Assembly (NCBI GenBank): GCA_016210495.1
Contig: JACQUC010000178.1
Span: 1 to 34,348, forward strand
Direction: 5' to 3'
DNA: 34,348 bases
Origin: Chloroflexota bacterium
GTDB lineage: Bacteria; Chloroflexota; FW602-bin22; JACPRP01
Shown here: positions 7,554 to 15,048 of the stretch, one piece after another
How the letters are laid out: each line of letters starts with the position of its first letter
Position numbering within the stretch: the first letter of the stretch is position 1
Translations under genes and position numbers: made by a program
The notes under the pieces: generated by a model
What the model was told of the DNA's origin: nothing
Database searches by the model: none
The model's input: only the letters and a program-made list of their open reading frames with translations

Positions 7554-8279
7554 CTACTGAGGGCGTTCGCCGAAGATCGCCCTCCCGATGCGCACCAGAG
7601 TGGCCCCCTCCTCGACCGCCACCTCGAAGTCGTCGGTCATTCCCATCGAAAGATGGCGCCAGGCAATCCCCGGAAAGCGCAGCTCAAGGCTATCGCGCAG
7701 CTCGCGCAAGCGCCGGAAGTACGGCCGCGCCGCCTCCGGGCGCGGCCCGATGGGCGCGATGGTCATTAGTCCCTGAACCTCGACGTGCGCCAGTCCGACG
7801 ATTCCCTCCACCTGTGCAGGCAGCCCTTCGGGCGCAATCCCGGACTTCGTCTCTTCCCCGGCGATGTTTGCCTCTAGCAAGATGGGCATGCGCTTCCCCA
7901 GAGCCGAGGCGTGCCGGTCGACGGCCTCGGCAATTCTCAGGCTGTCAATCGAGTGAATGATGTCGAACAGCCGCACGGCGTCCCTTGCCTTGTTCGTCTG
8001 TAGGTGTCCTACCAGGTGCCAGGCGGCCCTAATCTCGAGGAAGGGTAGCTTGCTCTCGGCCTCCTGAATTCTGTTCTCTCCAAAATCGCGCAGGCCTAGC
8101 TCGTAGGCGAGCTTGATCCGTGAAATGTCCACCGTCTTCGTCACCGCCACCACGGTTACGTCGTCCGGATTTCTGCCTGCCCTGGCGGCCGCCCCGGCAA
8201 TTCGCGCCCGCACCGCGCCGATGTTGTGTTCGAGCAGCTCTCTGAGCCGTTGCGTGTCACCGCTTGCAGAGCTATCCAT
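7554..8279 (-). CDS. yggS: YggS family pyridoxal phosphate homeostasis protein
   Basis: 241 residues, full length for the family. The PLP-binding lysine is in VAVTKTVD (about residue 48). Further hallmarks are [35 protein letters not shown], and the phosphate-binding end [28 protein letters not shown]. YggS/PLPBP is a fold-type III single-domain PLP protein with no known enzyme activity that buffers free PLP and affects amino-acid balance. The ATG is preceded by AAGGAGG and overlaps the end of pgeF by 8 bases, so the pair is translationally coupled, an arrangement common in many phyla near ftsZ. Confidence 0.96.
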   Translation of the reverse strand: MDSSASGDTQRLRELLEHNIGAVRARIAGAAARAGRNPDDVTVVAVTKTVDISRIKLAYELGLRDFGENRIQEAESKLPFLEIRAAWHLVGHLQTNKARDAVRLFDIIHSIDSLRIAEAVDRHASALGKRMPILLEANIAGEETKSGIAPEGLPAQVEGIVGLAHVEVQGLMTIAPIGPRPEAARPYFRRLRELRDSLELRFPGIAWRHLSMGMTDDFEVAVEEGATLVRIGRAIFGERPQ

Positions 8280-9141
8280 CTAGCCTCCTTAGACCAACAA
8301 TGGCCCCGAAGCGCCCCGTCTTGCCCCGCTCGCCGCGATGCGAGAAAAACCTGTCCGTGTTGCAGGCGGTGCACAAGCTCGCCATTTCGATGTTCGCTTC
8401 CCTAACACCGGCCTGCACCAACAGTTGGCGATTCGCTTCCCAAAGGTCGAAGTGGATGGAGCCCGTGGACTGCGTGATCAGGGCATCTTGTGGTCTGGGG
8501 AGCGCCTGCACGGCTTCCCTTGTCACATCTTCGCCAACCTCGTAGCAGCAGGGACCGATCGATGGCCCTACGCCCACGATCAGCCGGCCCGCGTCCGAGC
8601 CGAAGGATTTGGCGAACGCCTCCACCGCTCGCGTCGCGATGCGACTGACCGTGCCTTTCCAACCGGCGTGCACCAGGCCCACCGCCCGGGCCGTCGGATC
8701 GTAGAGCACTAGCGGGACGCAATCCCCGAAAGTCATGAGAACGTACACATCGCGCGCAGCGGAGATAACGCCGTCACATTGCGGAGGATTACTCTGCCAT
8801 TTCGTCAACGCATCCGGTGGAAGGCTCCCGGGTATTGCCAGAACGTCGGCCGAGTGTACCTGCTTGACCGTCACAAGCCGCTCGTCCCGTATCCCGAGGC
8901 TCTGACACATCAATCGGCGATTCGCCAGAACGGCCGCGGGCTCGTCACCGACGGCAAAGCTTGCGTTCAACGAGCCGAGCGTACCCTGGCTCACGCCCCC
9001 GTGTCTGCCGAAAATGGCGTGAACCACTTCGCCAAACTGCCCGATGTGGTCAAACGCATAGTAGGTGATGGGCCTTGCCCTGTTTTCGTTCAAATCGCTC
9101 CTTGTCGTGCCTAGGGCGAGGTTTCCTCCCCCGATGCCCAT
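8272..9141 (-). CDS. pgeF: Purine nucleoside phosphorylase / laccase-domain protein PgeF (YfiH family)
   Basis: 289 residues. YfiH-family motifs are present: the substrate loop VKQVHSADV, CDGVISAARDVYVLMTFGDCVPLVLYDP, VGLVHAGWKGTVSRI (zinc-binding His), GPSIGPCCYEV and the C-terminal SLCTACNTDRFFSHRGERGKTGRFG. The zinc-binding Cys/His set is complete. Family members show adenosine/purine nucleoside phosphorylase activity and have been proposed to edit muropeptide precursors (PgeF), which suits the cell-wall gene context. The start at 9141 has only a weak AAGGAT upstream; the first 25 or so residues look non-conserved and a shorter start is possible. Confidence 0.92.
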   Translation of the reverse strand: MGIGGGNLALGTTRSDLNENRARPITYYAFDHIGQFGEVVHAIFGRHGGVSQGTLGSLNASFAVGDEPAAVLANRRLMCQSLGIRDERLVTVKQVHSADVLAIPGSLPPDALTKWQSNPPQCDGVISAARDVYVLMTFGDCVPLVLYDPTARAVGLVHAGWKGTVSRIATRAVEAFAKSFGSDAGRLIVGVGPSIGPCCYEVGEDVTREAVQALPRPQDALITQSTGSIHFDLWEANRQLLVQAGVREANIEMASLCTACNTDRFFSHRGERGKTGRFGAIVGLRRLDG

Positions 9142-9180
9142 CAGCTGGAGAAATCCTTGCGCACGTAGACGAGCGGCCGT

Positions 9181-9207
9181 AACGTAGGGGCGAACGGCGT
9201 TCGCCCG
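9181..9207 (-). repeat. 27-bp palindromic repeat, inverted copy
   Basis: AACGTAGGGGCGAACGGCGTTCGCCCG. It is the exact reverse complement of the units at 9314-9340 and 9358-9384. The inner arms are GGGCGAAC and GTTCGCCC. Confidence 0.8.
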
Positions 9208-9303
9208 TGCGGTCCCTCGATCCTACCCGGACGCCTGTCCAACGCACAAACGTCGACACGATGGTCCCTGATCGGTATTCGTGCTAATTTCCTGCATCTT
9301 TAA

Positions 9304-9389
9304 ACCAACCATGCGGGCGAACGCCGTTCGCCCCTACGTTAACCAGGACCAACCATGCGGGCGAACGCCGTTCGCCCCTACGTTAACCA
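9304..9389 (+). repeat. Two tandem 44-bp units carrying the palindromic repeat
   Basis: The unit beginning ACCAACCATGCGGGCGAACG occurs at 9304 and again at 9348; the two are identical for 42 bases before diverging. Each contains the palindrome (9314-9340 and 9358-9384). Complete identity points to a recent duplication. Confidence 0.85.
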
Positions 9390-9485
9390 CGTCCTCGGCC
9401 GATAGTCCTGAGATCAGCATCTGCCTTAGGTCGATGCCCCTGGGGCGGGATTTCCCGGCCACGATTGGGGCGCTAACACTGGACA

Positions 9486-11144
9486 CTAGCCCAGGCACGC
9501 GGCGGCGGCTCTTTTCGCGACGTGATCCGGGCGCACACCGCTCCGGACGAACGCCCAGGGCACAGTTTCCCCCGGCGCTGGCCGCCGGCGGATGTAGTAA
9601 TCTGCGCTCAACCCGGTCTGCTCCAGCGCCTTTCGCCAGGAGACGAGCGTGGTCTTTTCCATTGCGGCGAGGACTCCGGCGAGCCGCCGGTCCCCCTTGG
9701 CAAGCACGGCCTGCACCTCGGACCATTCTGGGCTCTCTGAACGGACCGCGATTCCTGGCCGGCGCAGCTCTTTTTGAATACGCTTGATCCGTGAGTCCAG
9801 AACGTGGGCCTCCATCATTGACTCGTGCTGGAAGGGGGTTTGCGCTTTGGGCACGAAAGGGCTGATGTTGAGCGTGACCTGGCTCTTGCCGTCGGCGTCC
9901 AGCCGGCGCTTTATGTCCAGCGTCAAACGAGCGATATCGCCCACGTCTTCTTCTGTTTCGGTGGGCAGGCCGACCATATAATAGAGCTTGAGCCTCCTGG
10001 TTTTCCACTTCGCCAGTTGATCTGCCGTTTGGAGGATCTGCTCTTCGCTCAACCGCTTGTTGATCACCCGCCTCAGCCGCTCCGATCCGGCCTCGGGCGC
10101 CAGAGTGATCGTCTTGGTGCCCCCGTCGAGCAGGGCGCGCAGAAGCTCTTCGGTGAGCGAGTCCATCCGGAGCGATGAGACGGCCACTCGCGCGCCCAGC
10201 TCTCTGAGTCTGGTTGCTAGGGGGCCAATCTGGGAGTAGTCGGTGGTGGCCGCGCCCACCAGACCAATGGTCGAGCGATGGCCAAGCCCTACACGGGCCT
10301 GCTCGAGCACGTTTTCGAAGGACCTTTCGCGGGCGGGCAGGAACGTGAACCCGGCCAGACAGAACTGGCAACCCCGCGCGCAACCCCTCGAAACCTCTAT
10401 GAGGTACATACTGCCAAGCTCGGTGTCGTCGGTCAGGACTTCCGAGTGCACAGGGTAGGTGTCCAGGTCCGTCACCCACTGCCGCTCTACAGTCGCGGGG
10501 CAAGCAGGAGGGTTCGAAGGTACCGCGATAGACCGCGTGCTCCCCTCGACATTGCGCGCTGTCTGGTACAGCGATGGAACGTAGATGCCGGGCAACTGGG
10601 CCATCGCCTCCAGCAGGTTACCTCGGTCGTCGTGAATGCCTTGCCTCAGCACGTCGGTGAGGCTACCGACGATCGCCTCGCCCTCGCCTATGGCCAGGAC
10701 GTCGAAGAACGGGGCCACCGGCTCGGGGTTGGCCGAAATGCAGGGACCTCCAGCTATGAGCAGAGGGTGCCTTTCATCCCGCTGGCTGGCGAAAAGCGGT
10801 ATCTTCGCCTGCCTGAGAATGGCGACGAGGTTGAAGTAGTCTAGCTCGAACGTCATCGAGAAGGCTAGAGCGGCGAACTCGTCGAGGGAGCGTTGAGACT
10901 CGATGGAGACGATTTGCTCCCCTGCGCCGTGCAGGTCCTGGCCGGCCCAGAAGGCACGCTCACAAACCACCGTATCGTAGCTGTTCAACAGGGCGTAGAT
11001 CGTCTGAAAGCCCAGATTGGACATGCCCACGTGGTAGGTATTTGGGTAGACCAGGGCTATGGGCACCCTCCCGCCCCAATCCTTGAAGATTGTACCGTTT
11101 TCCCTGGCGATCCGATGCCTGGCTTCGGCGATCTGTTTCCACAC
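9486..11144 (-). CDS. TIGR03960-type radical SAM protein with B12-binding-like N-terminal domain
   Basis: 552 residues. The N-terminal half (VYPNTYHVGMSNLGFQTIYALLN, LLIAGGPCISANPEPVAPFFD) matches the cobalamin-binding-like domain of TIGR03960 proteins. The radical SAM cluster-binding motif is CARGCQFC, in which the three cysteines are spaced C-x3-C-x2-C. The rest includes TITLAPEAGSERLRRVINK and LKLYYMVGLPTETEEDV of the radical SAM barrel. Many relatives are fused or adjacent to a TIGR03936/DUF2344 protein and rodA or rng genes; that partner is absent here. The exact reaction is not known. The start is a GTG with a weak ribosome-binding site. Repeats and pgeF lie downstream on the same strand. 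Confidence 0.92.
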   Translation of the reverse strand: MWKQIAEARHRIARENGTIFKDWGGRVPIALVYPNTYHVGMSNLGFQTIYALLNSYDTVVCERAFWAGQDLHGAGEQIVSIESQRSLDEFAALAFSMTFELDYFNLVAILRQAKIPLFASQRDERHPLLIAGGPCISANPEPVAPFFDVLAIGEGEAIVGSLTDVLRQGIHDDRGNLLEAMAQLPGIYVPSLYQTARNVEGSTRSIAVPSNPPACPATVERQWVTDLDTYPVHSEVLTDDTELGSMYLIEVSRGCARGCQFCLAGFTFLPARERSFENVLEQARVGLGHRSTIGLVGAATTDYSQIGPLATRLRELGARVAVSSLRMDSLTEELLRALLDGGTKTITLAPEAGSERLRRVINKRLSEEQILQTADQLAKWKTRRLKLYYMVGLPTETEEDVGDIARLTLDIKRRLDADGKSQVTLNISPFVPKAQTPFQHESMMEAHVLDSRIKRIQKELRRPGIAVRSESPEWSEVQAVLAKGDRRLAGVLAAMEKTTLVSWRKALEQTGLSADYYIRRRPAPGETVPWAFVRSGVRPDHVAKRAAAACLG

Positions 11145-11586
11145 TGGCTAGGTTGTTCTCCGCAACACGAAATGGGGACAATGTTTTCGGCGATGTGACG
11201 CTCGACATAATACGGTTGAATTGTACCACATATGACGGCGCTTTGAGTACTTCCTAGCAGCGGACGGGTCAAGTTTCTGCGCCAGGCGGGCGTTCGTATA
11301 GGCAAGAAGACTGGCGCCTCTCTCCGCCTGCTCTCTTGCCGCGGAAGCGTGTTCCGCACCCGCAGCGGACCTGAGGAGCCGCGGGTTGCCTTCAGTGGCC
11401 TGTTCACCAGCGCGATAGAACCCCGTCTGGCGTGAGCCCCCACTGCCAAGACCAGTCCGCGAGCACCGCCTCATGCCTATGCCAGTTGTGTCGTTCAAAC
11501 AGCAACGCAGGGTGGCAGCAGAAGGCAACCTTGCGACGAACAGAAACACCAATTTCGCACAATTTCGCGATGATTCAAGACGACTA
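11145..11586. other. Non-coding or decayed DNA
   Basis: No gene recognised. A minus-strand ORF of 134 codons (11148-11552) includes a helix-like, Ala/Glu-rich stretch (ASAAREQAERGASLLAYTNARLAQ) inside otherwise unconvincing sequence. It may be a fragment of a former coding region, but I cannot name it. No attC-like site was found here. Confidence 0.3.
11220..11228 (-). promoter_or_regulatory. Possible extended -10 promoter element for the radical SAM gene
   Basis: TGGTACAAT on the minus strand, about 75 bases before the GTG, has a good -10 box with an upstream TG. No matching -35 box is present 16-18 bp further upstream, so support is weak. Confidence 0.3.
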
Positions 11587-11940
11587 CTACTGTCGTATGA
11601 TAGGGAGGTAAAGCTTCCGGTCGGGCGTACCTCGCACCCAGAAGGAACGTGAGCTTCCGCTGCTGTACCCTAACGAGTTGTGAGCCCACACGTACCAAGT
11701 GTACCTCTTGCCCAATGCGAGTCTTCCTTGCTGGATCGCGTAAAGCGGTTCGGTTGGCCAAGGACCGTCAACCTGCCTGTTCGGTGGCCCACTTGACAAC
11801 CGGCGTTTACACGCCTCGGCCACCGACTCCACCGCCTCGTGGTTGGCGGCGTCCGCGCAAGACTGGAGGATGGCCGGCTGGTTCCCCAGGTCGGCGAGGA
11901 CCTGGCGGATCAGCGCCCGGAACTCGCGCGCCGGTGGCAT
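11587..11940 (-). pseudogene. Chimeric ORF ending in a surface-protein C-terminal tail
   Basis: The last 60 residues (GKRYTWYVWAHNSLGYSS..., ending RKLYLPIIRQ) look like the final strands of a fibronectin-type domain followed by the LYLP(L/I) tail typical of secreted Chloroflexota proteins. The first half (MPPAREFRALIRQVLADLG..., ESVAEACKRR) is unrelated, helix-rich and not recognised. There is no signal peptide, and no good ribosome-binding site precedes the ATG. The ORF starts about 80 bases downstream of the attC site, where a following cassette gene would be expected, so it may be a cassette ORF joined to an older gene fragment. Either way it is probably not a functional surface protein. 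Confidence 0.35.
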
Positions 11941-12018
11941 CTTGACCGGGCAGGTAGTATGGTGCCCATCCCTCTCTCGTCTCCGTCACTTCCGTACGGG
12001 TTCGCTCAGCAGAATCTC

Positions 12019-12078
12019 GCCGAACGCTCAGCATCAGCGGCGGCGCGCAGCGCCGTCCGCTGCATGCTGTTGTTGGGC
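12019..12078 (-). mobile_element. Integron attC recombination site (60 bp)
   Basis: Read on the minus strand the site starts with R'' GCCCAAC (fits RYYYAAC) and ends with R' GTTCGGC (GTTRRRY with one mismatch). Between them, CAGCAT-g-CAGCGG-a-CGGCG, loop CTGCG, CGCCG-CCGCTG-ATGCTG folds into a stem in which every paired block matches and two bases (G and A) on one arm stay unpaired. These extrahelical bases are the feature IntI uses to choose the strand. The orientation places the site downstream of the ankyrin gene, as in a gene cassette. Read through in frame, it gives the peptide NSMQRTALRAAADAE. Confidence 0.85.
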
Positions 12079-12181
12079 AGCCCATTCCCCTGCCAGACGC
12101 TATTTCCAAAACGCCCACCACCTCTCGCGTTCGGACCCCGACGAGGAAGGGGTGGTGCCAGGTTTCCCGACTCCTTCAAGG

Positions 12182-12771
12182 TTACTTCCAAACGTTGCCC
12201 CTCCCAGCCCGTGACGATAGGCGCTTTGCCTGGGCGATGTCGGCTCCGCTCGCCAGGAGAGCCTCGGTGATCTCCTTGGTATGTTGAGATCATAGGTGGA
12301 ATGCGCTGGTCTTGACCAAGCAGGTATTGCTCGACTGCTTGCTGAAGGGACGCAAAGGTATCGAAGTACACGAGGTTGGGGTTTGCACCTCTTCGCAACA
12401 AGAGCTTCACGGCGTCGACCTGACCGCGAGTTATCGCGATGGCAAGCGGCGTTACGCCGTGCTCGTTGCGGAAATTCGGGTCCATCCCCCTATCGAGCAA
12501 GAAGTCCAAAACGGCGACGTTGTTCTGAGCGGCCATCTCGCATAGCGCGAGGGTACCTTGGGGTGCACGGACGTGCTCCTGCGTGATGCTGAAGATCACG
12601 TTGTACTTCTCGAAGTCGTAGACCAGCAGCGCGAAGTTGGCGCTGTTTGGTGGGGTCCTGGACCAAGATTCCTCCCGCAGTTCCGTATATCGCTGGATTG
12701 CTGCGGATCGTAGTCTTGACGAAGTCGATCTCGCCACGCGATGCCTGCTCGTAAGTAAAGATCTTGTCCAT
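12182..12771 (-). pseudogene. Ankyrin-repeat protein gene broken by two +1 frameshifts (integron cassette)
   Basis: The reconstructed product is about 195 residues. It begins MDKIFTYEQASRGEIDFV (ATG at 12771) and reads GILVQD, then a +1 shift in a CCCC run (plus strand 12652-12655). It continues as PPNSANFALLVYDFEKYNVIF and ankyrin repeats (VLDFLLDRGMDPNFRNEHG, VTPLAIAITRGQVDAVKLLL). A second +1 shift at 12278-12279 leads to KEITEALLASGADIAQAKR and a TAA at 12182. Removing one C at each place restores a single coherent ankyrin protein. Without correction the middle frame runs on through the attC site. The lone attC lies about 105 bases beyond the stop, which marks the gene as a cassette ORF. 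Ankyrin repeats bind other proteins; the partner is unknown. Confidence 0.7.
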
Positions 12772-12892
12772 AGCTTGCCCTTCTCCACGAAGTTCTGTCC
12801 GCATCAGATTACGGCTTTATGTTGCCACCGATCCTCAATCTATCGCGAATCACCACCAGCCTTCACTTCTTCGAGATGAACGTTCAGTAAGA

Positions 12893-13880
12893 TTAGGGGC
12901 TATCAGACATCACCCATTGCGAATCCCAAAGAGAACAGACAAATCGTCGCCATCCTGTAAAAGCAGGTGGAAATACTATGTGTGGCGCGGAAATCTCTGG
13001 CGGCTTGGCAATGTACACTTCGAACTTCACGATACCTTTTTCTTCTTCAGGATCTGAAATGAAAAAGCCGACCGGTGGGCAGAATGGCATCATTCGATAA
13101 TCAACATGGTCAGGATAGCGAGACTTGAGAGTGTCCAACATACTCTTTGTTCTGTCCAAGGAATCACGGAAAGTTCTCTTGCGCTGTGAATCTTCAACTT
13201 GACCCCTTCGCCCCCAGCGTGTTGACTCAATCATAAGCGCAGCATTTACCGCATCATCGCGCTTTGGATTTACGAACATTACTTTGAGGCTGCATTCCCT
13301 CGACAAAAGTTGACGCACAACGAGTGCCTCATCACCAATGATCCGATGAACGTCCATACCTGAGATTCGCAGTTCGTGCTTTACCGAGCGAAATCTTTCA
13401 CCCATAGTGCCGATTACAGCGTCTAGAGCTTCTCTTTCCCCAACGGGCATTGGCACAACGCCCATAAGCTTGCGGTACTCGGTTACCTTATCGATCGTCT
13501 GATCAATTGAGCGACATAACTCTAGCCTTAATTCCCTCAGGTTCTGTCCATCATAACGAACCGCGTAGTAATCCTTGACATCGAAAGGTAGCGTATTTAA
13601 CTCATCTTGCGTAATGACAATCGTCTCTGTTCGAAGCGCTTGTACATAGCCAAACTCCCACATCACGTTTGGATTTAATCCGGTCAAATCCGCGACGCAT
13701 ATCTCCGCCTTTTCAAGTTCTTCAATCAGTCGCGGCGTAATGCGACCAGCAGATCGATCGACAGCATCCAATCGAATCCAATCAAGCACAGTGCCGCTCG
13801 AGGCATTCTCTATTTCCCCTAATAACTTCCAAACATCATCGAACTTTGAAGCAAAAGGCATGATTAACGAAAATTCGCAT
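12893..13880 (-). CDS. TIR-like / deoxyribosyltransferase-fold protein with DUF5919-like C-terminal domain; N-terminal frameshift
   Basis: The uninterrupted frame runs from ATG 13861 (322 residues). The N-terminal domain (about 1-120: MPFASKFDDVW, EKAEICVADLTGLNPNVMWE, FGYVQALRTETIVITQ, LPFDVKDYYAVRYD) matches TIR-like nucleotide-binding domains related to nucleoside deoxyribosyltransferases. The second half (LRISGMDVHRII, CSLKVMFVNPKRDD, VDYRMMPFCPPVGFFISD) resembles the PLD/DUF5919 group. Such pairings occur in predicted immune effectors. A better start is ATG 13880, seven bases after AAAGGAGG, but it is out of frame; deleting one A near 13865 would give MRIFVIMPFASKFDDVW, restoring the first beta-strand. 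The gene is visibly AT-richer than its surroundings, a sign of transfer. It may be a cassette or decayed defence gene. Confidence 0.65.
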
Positions 13881-13914
13881 TTGCGTGCCTCCTTTCGTTC
13901 TGCTAACTATTAAT

Positions 13915-13933
13915 CATATGGTTTCCACATATC
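13915..13933. repeat. Imperfect palindrome, copy 1 of a pair beside the integrase remnant
   Basis: CATATGGTTTCCACATATC. It shares TGGTTTCC(A/G)CATA and a nearby ACC with the copy at 14042-14060, in the same orientation. It lies just upstream of the TIR-like gene. Confidence 0.5.
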
Positions 13934-14041
13934 ACCTTTTGCCCTACGCCACTTTCTGCTGACATAAGACGCCGGTGTGCATTGGCTGTTAAGTTCTCTG
14001 TTGGCAATGATCTCAACCTGTCTCTCAAACATCTTCGGGTG

Positions 14042-14060
14042 TTATGTGGTTTCCGCATAA
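14042..14060. repeat. 19-bp inverted repeat, copy 2, next to the integrase stop
   Basis: TTATGTGG, spacer TTT, CCGCATAA: 8-bp arms with one mismatch. It sits 20 bases beyond the stop of the IntI remnant. With copy 1 it brackets a 108-bp interval that is where an attI site would lie if the cassettes follow the integrase's 3' end. Confidence 0.55.
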
Positions 14061-14079
14061 TACCCCCGTTGCTTACCTC

Positions 14080-14310
14080 TTACAAAATGTCAGCCGGACT
14101 GCGCACGTCTTTCCCGCCACGGTTCAGAACGTGCGTGTAAATCATCGTTGTTTTTACGTCTCTATGCCTCAACAACTCCTGCACGGTGTGGATGTCATAC
14201 CCCTCGGCCAGCAGATGCGTGGCGAAGGAATGACGGAAGGAGTGATAGTCCGCCCGCTTGGTCAGTCCGGCATCCCTGACCGCTTGCGCCACGGCCTTTT
14301 GCTCTTCCTA
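14080..14310 (-). pseudogene. intI: Integron integrase (IntI) C-terminal remnant
   Basis: About 75 residues of a tyrosine recombinase remain. The core [33 protein letters not shown] carries catalytic His-x-x-Arg and the later His. MIYTHVL holds the nucleophilic Tyr, and the ending [14 protein letters not shown] is the pattern of integron integrases rather than XerC/XerD. Homology-like sequence extends up to [14 protein letters not shown] and then meets an in-frame TAG at 14308-14310; the N-terminal DNA-binding domain, the first catalytic Arg and the IntI-specific insert are missing. An intact IntI has about 320 residues, so this is a dead 3' fragment. It reads toward the attC cassette region, the inverted-integrase arrangement, instead of away from it. 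Confidence 0.85.
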
Positions 14311-14533
14311 CATCAGAGCCTCATTTCGTCAGCTCAAAAGTAGGTAGGATCGTGTTGCACAGGCCGGTGTGCCCGTTGTTATCACACAGCCTGCTCTGGG
14401 CTAGGCGAGATCGCGGATGCCCCGGGGATCGCGCTGGCAACGTTGCGCGGGGTCGACTGGCAAAGGAAGCGCGAACGCTCGGAAATCAGCTAGCCTACTC
14501 AATTATAGTGCGCCTGGTGGGTCTGTCAATAGG
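14311..14533. other. Non-coding DNA between two truncated genes
   Basis: No homology is recognised between the broken 5' edge of the integrase remnant and the broken 3' part of the HepT gene. It contains short palindromes only, such as GCAACGTTGC near 14432. The junction probably records deletion or insertion events. Confidence 0.45.
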
Positions 14534-14746
14534 TTAGAGCCCAGAAATCACTAAATCACAAGAGGTCCTTGACGCCGGTGCGGCGTGTGTTAAGCCGTTG
14601 GCCATGTTGGTGGCGGCTGGGCGGCGTTCAGGCCGCACAAATGAGGAGTGCGCCCTGTGGCATCGTTCTGGTCGAGAGTCGAGGAACCGTTGAATGGAGT
14701 CGGCGGCTTCCAGAATGTCCACCAGGTACAGCTCTTCACGCCGCAT
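14534..14746 (-). pseudogene. HepT-like (HEPN, DUF86) toxin gene, truncated
   Basis: The first 26 codons from ATG 14746 (MRREELYLVDILEAADSIQR, then FLDSR) match the N-terminal helix of HepT/DUF86 HEPN ribonucleases. After that the sequence is unrelated and runs to a stop at 14534. The RxxxxH active-site motif that should follow is absent. The ATG overlaps the end of the mntA-like gene by 11 bases, the usual MntA-HepT operon layout. The toxin is thus very likely dead, its 3' portion replaced by the DNA that leads into the integrase remnant. Confidence 0.65.
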
Positions 14747-15038
14747 AGAGGACCTCGGCATCGGCCAATACGGCGTCGCGGATGATAGGCTTCAGCCCGC
14801 CTTTGGGCACGAGGTCCACTTGTCTGCCTAGCGTCGCCGAGAGCTCCCGCTGAAGGCGGGCTAGCGTGAGAAAGCCCACCTGGGCGTCCGGCTCGAACTC
14901 CACAAGCAAGTCGACGTCGCTTTCGGGCCGGAAGTCCTCGCGCAGGGCGGAGCCGAAGAGCGCGAGCTCACGCACACGAAATCTCTGGCATATGACGCGT
15001 ATCGCTTCCAGCGGCAACTCGAGGCTGCGCGTGCTCAT
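14736..15038 (-). CDS. MntA-type minimal nucleotidyltransferase antitoxin
   Basis: 100 residues. The nucleotidyltransferase signature is ALFGSALREDFRPESDVDLLVEFEP, with the GSxxR...SDxDLLV arrangement that holds the metal-binding aspartates. In the MntA-HepT (type VII) toxin-antitoxin systems this enzyme transfers AMP groups onto the HepT toxin and blocks it. The HepT gene next door is truncated, so this antitoxin may be an orphan. The ATG is 10 bases upstream of the next gene boundary (nrdJ stop at 15049), with AGGG in front. It may be co-transcribed with nrdJ. Confidence 0.88.
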   Translation of the reverse strand: MSTRSLELPLEAIRVICQRFRVRELALFGSALREDFRPESDVDLLVEFEPDAQVGFLTLARLQRELSATLGRQVDLVPKGGLKPIIRDAVLADAEVLYAA

Positions 15039-15048
15039 AATCTAGGCC

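Larger units (their letters stand above)
9142..9485. other. Intergenic region rich in palindromic repeats
   Basis: 344 bases with no recognisable gene. It contains three copies of one 27-bp palindrome (one inverted, two direct), the last two within a 44-bp tandem duplication. No clear promoter for pgeF was found. Confidence 0.6.

Noticed and set aside
12006..12181. C-terminal extension of the ankyrin protein through the attC
   Set aside because: It appears only because of the second frameshift; the corrected frame stops at 12182.
11839..12270. Plus-strand ORFs across the attC region
   Set aside because: They are Arg/Pro-rich with no domain and run antisense through the attC stem, so they are chance frames.
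12772..12892. An attC between the ankyrin and TIR-like genes
   Set aside because: No RYYYAAC/GTTRRRY pair with an inverted interior was found, so it is unclear whether the TIR-like gene was ever a separate cassette.
13901..13994. Possible second attC between the TIR-like gene and the IntI remnant (ACTTAAC ... GTTAGCA, minus strand)
   Set aside because: The two outer boxes are spaced plausibly, but the sequence between them does not fold into a paired stem and the second box breaks the GTTRRRY pattern at two positions.
14569..14595. GCTTAAC and a hairpin ACGCCG-GTG-CGGCGT near the HepT remnant as an attC
   Set aside because: The whole structure is only about 27 bases, too short for an attC, and the partner box does not fit.
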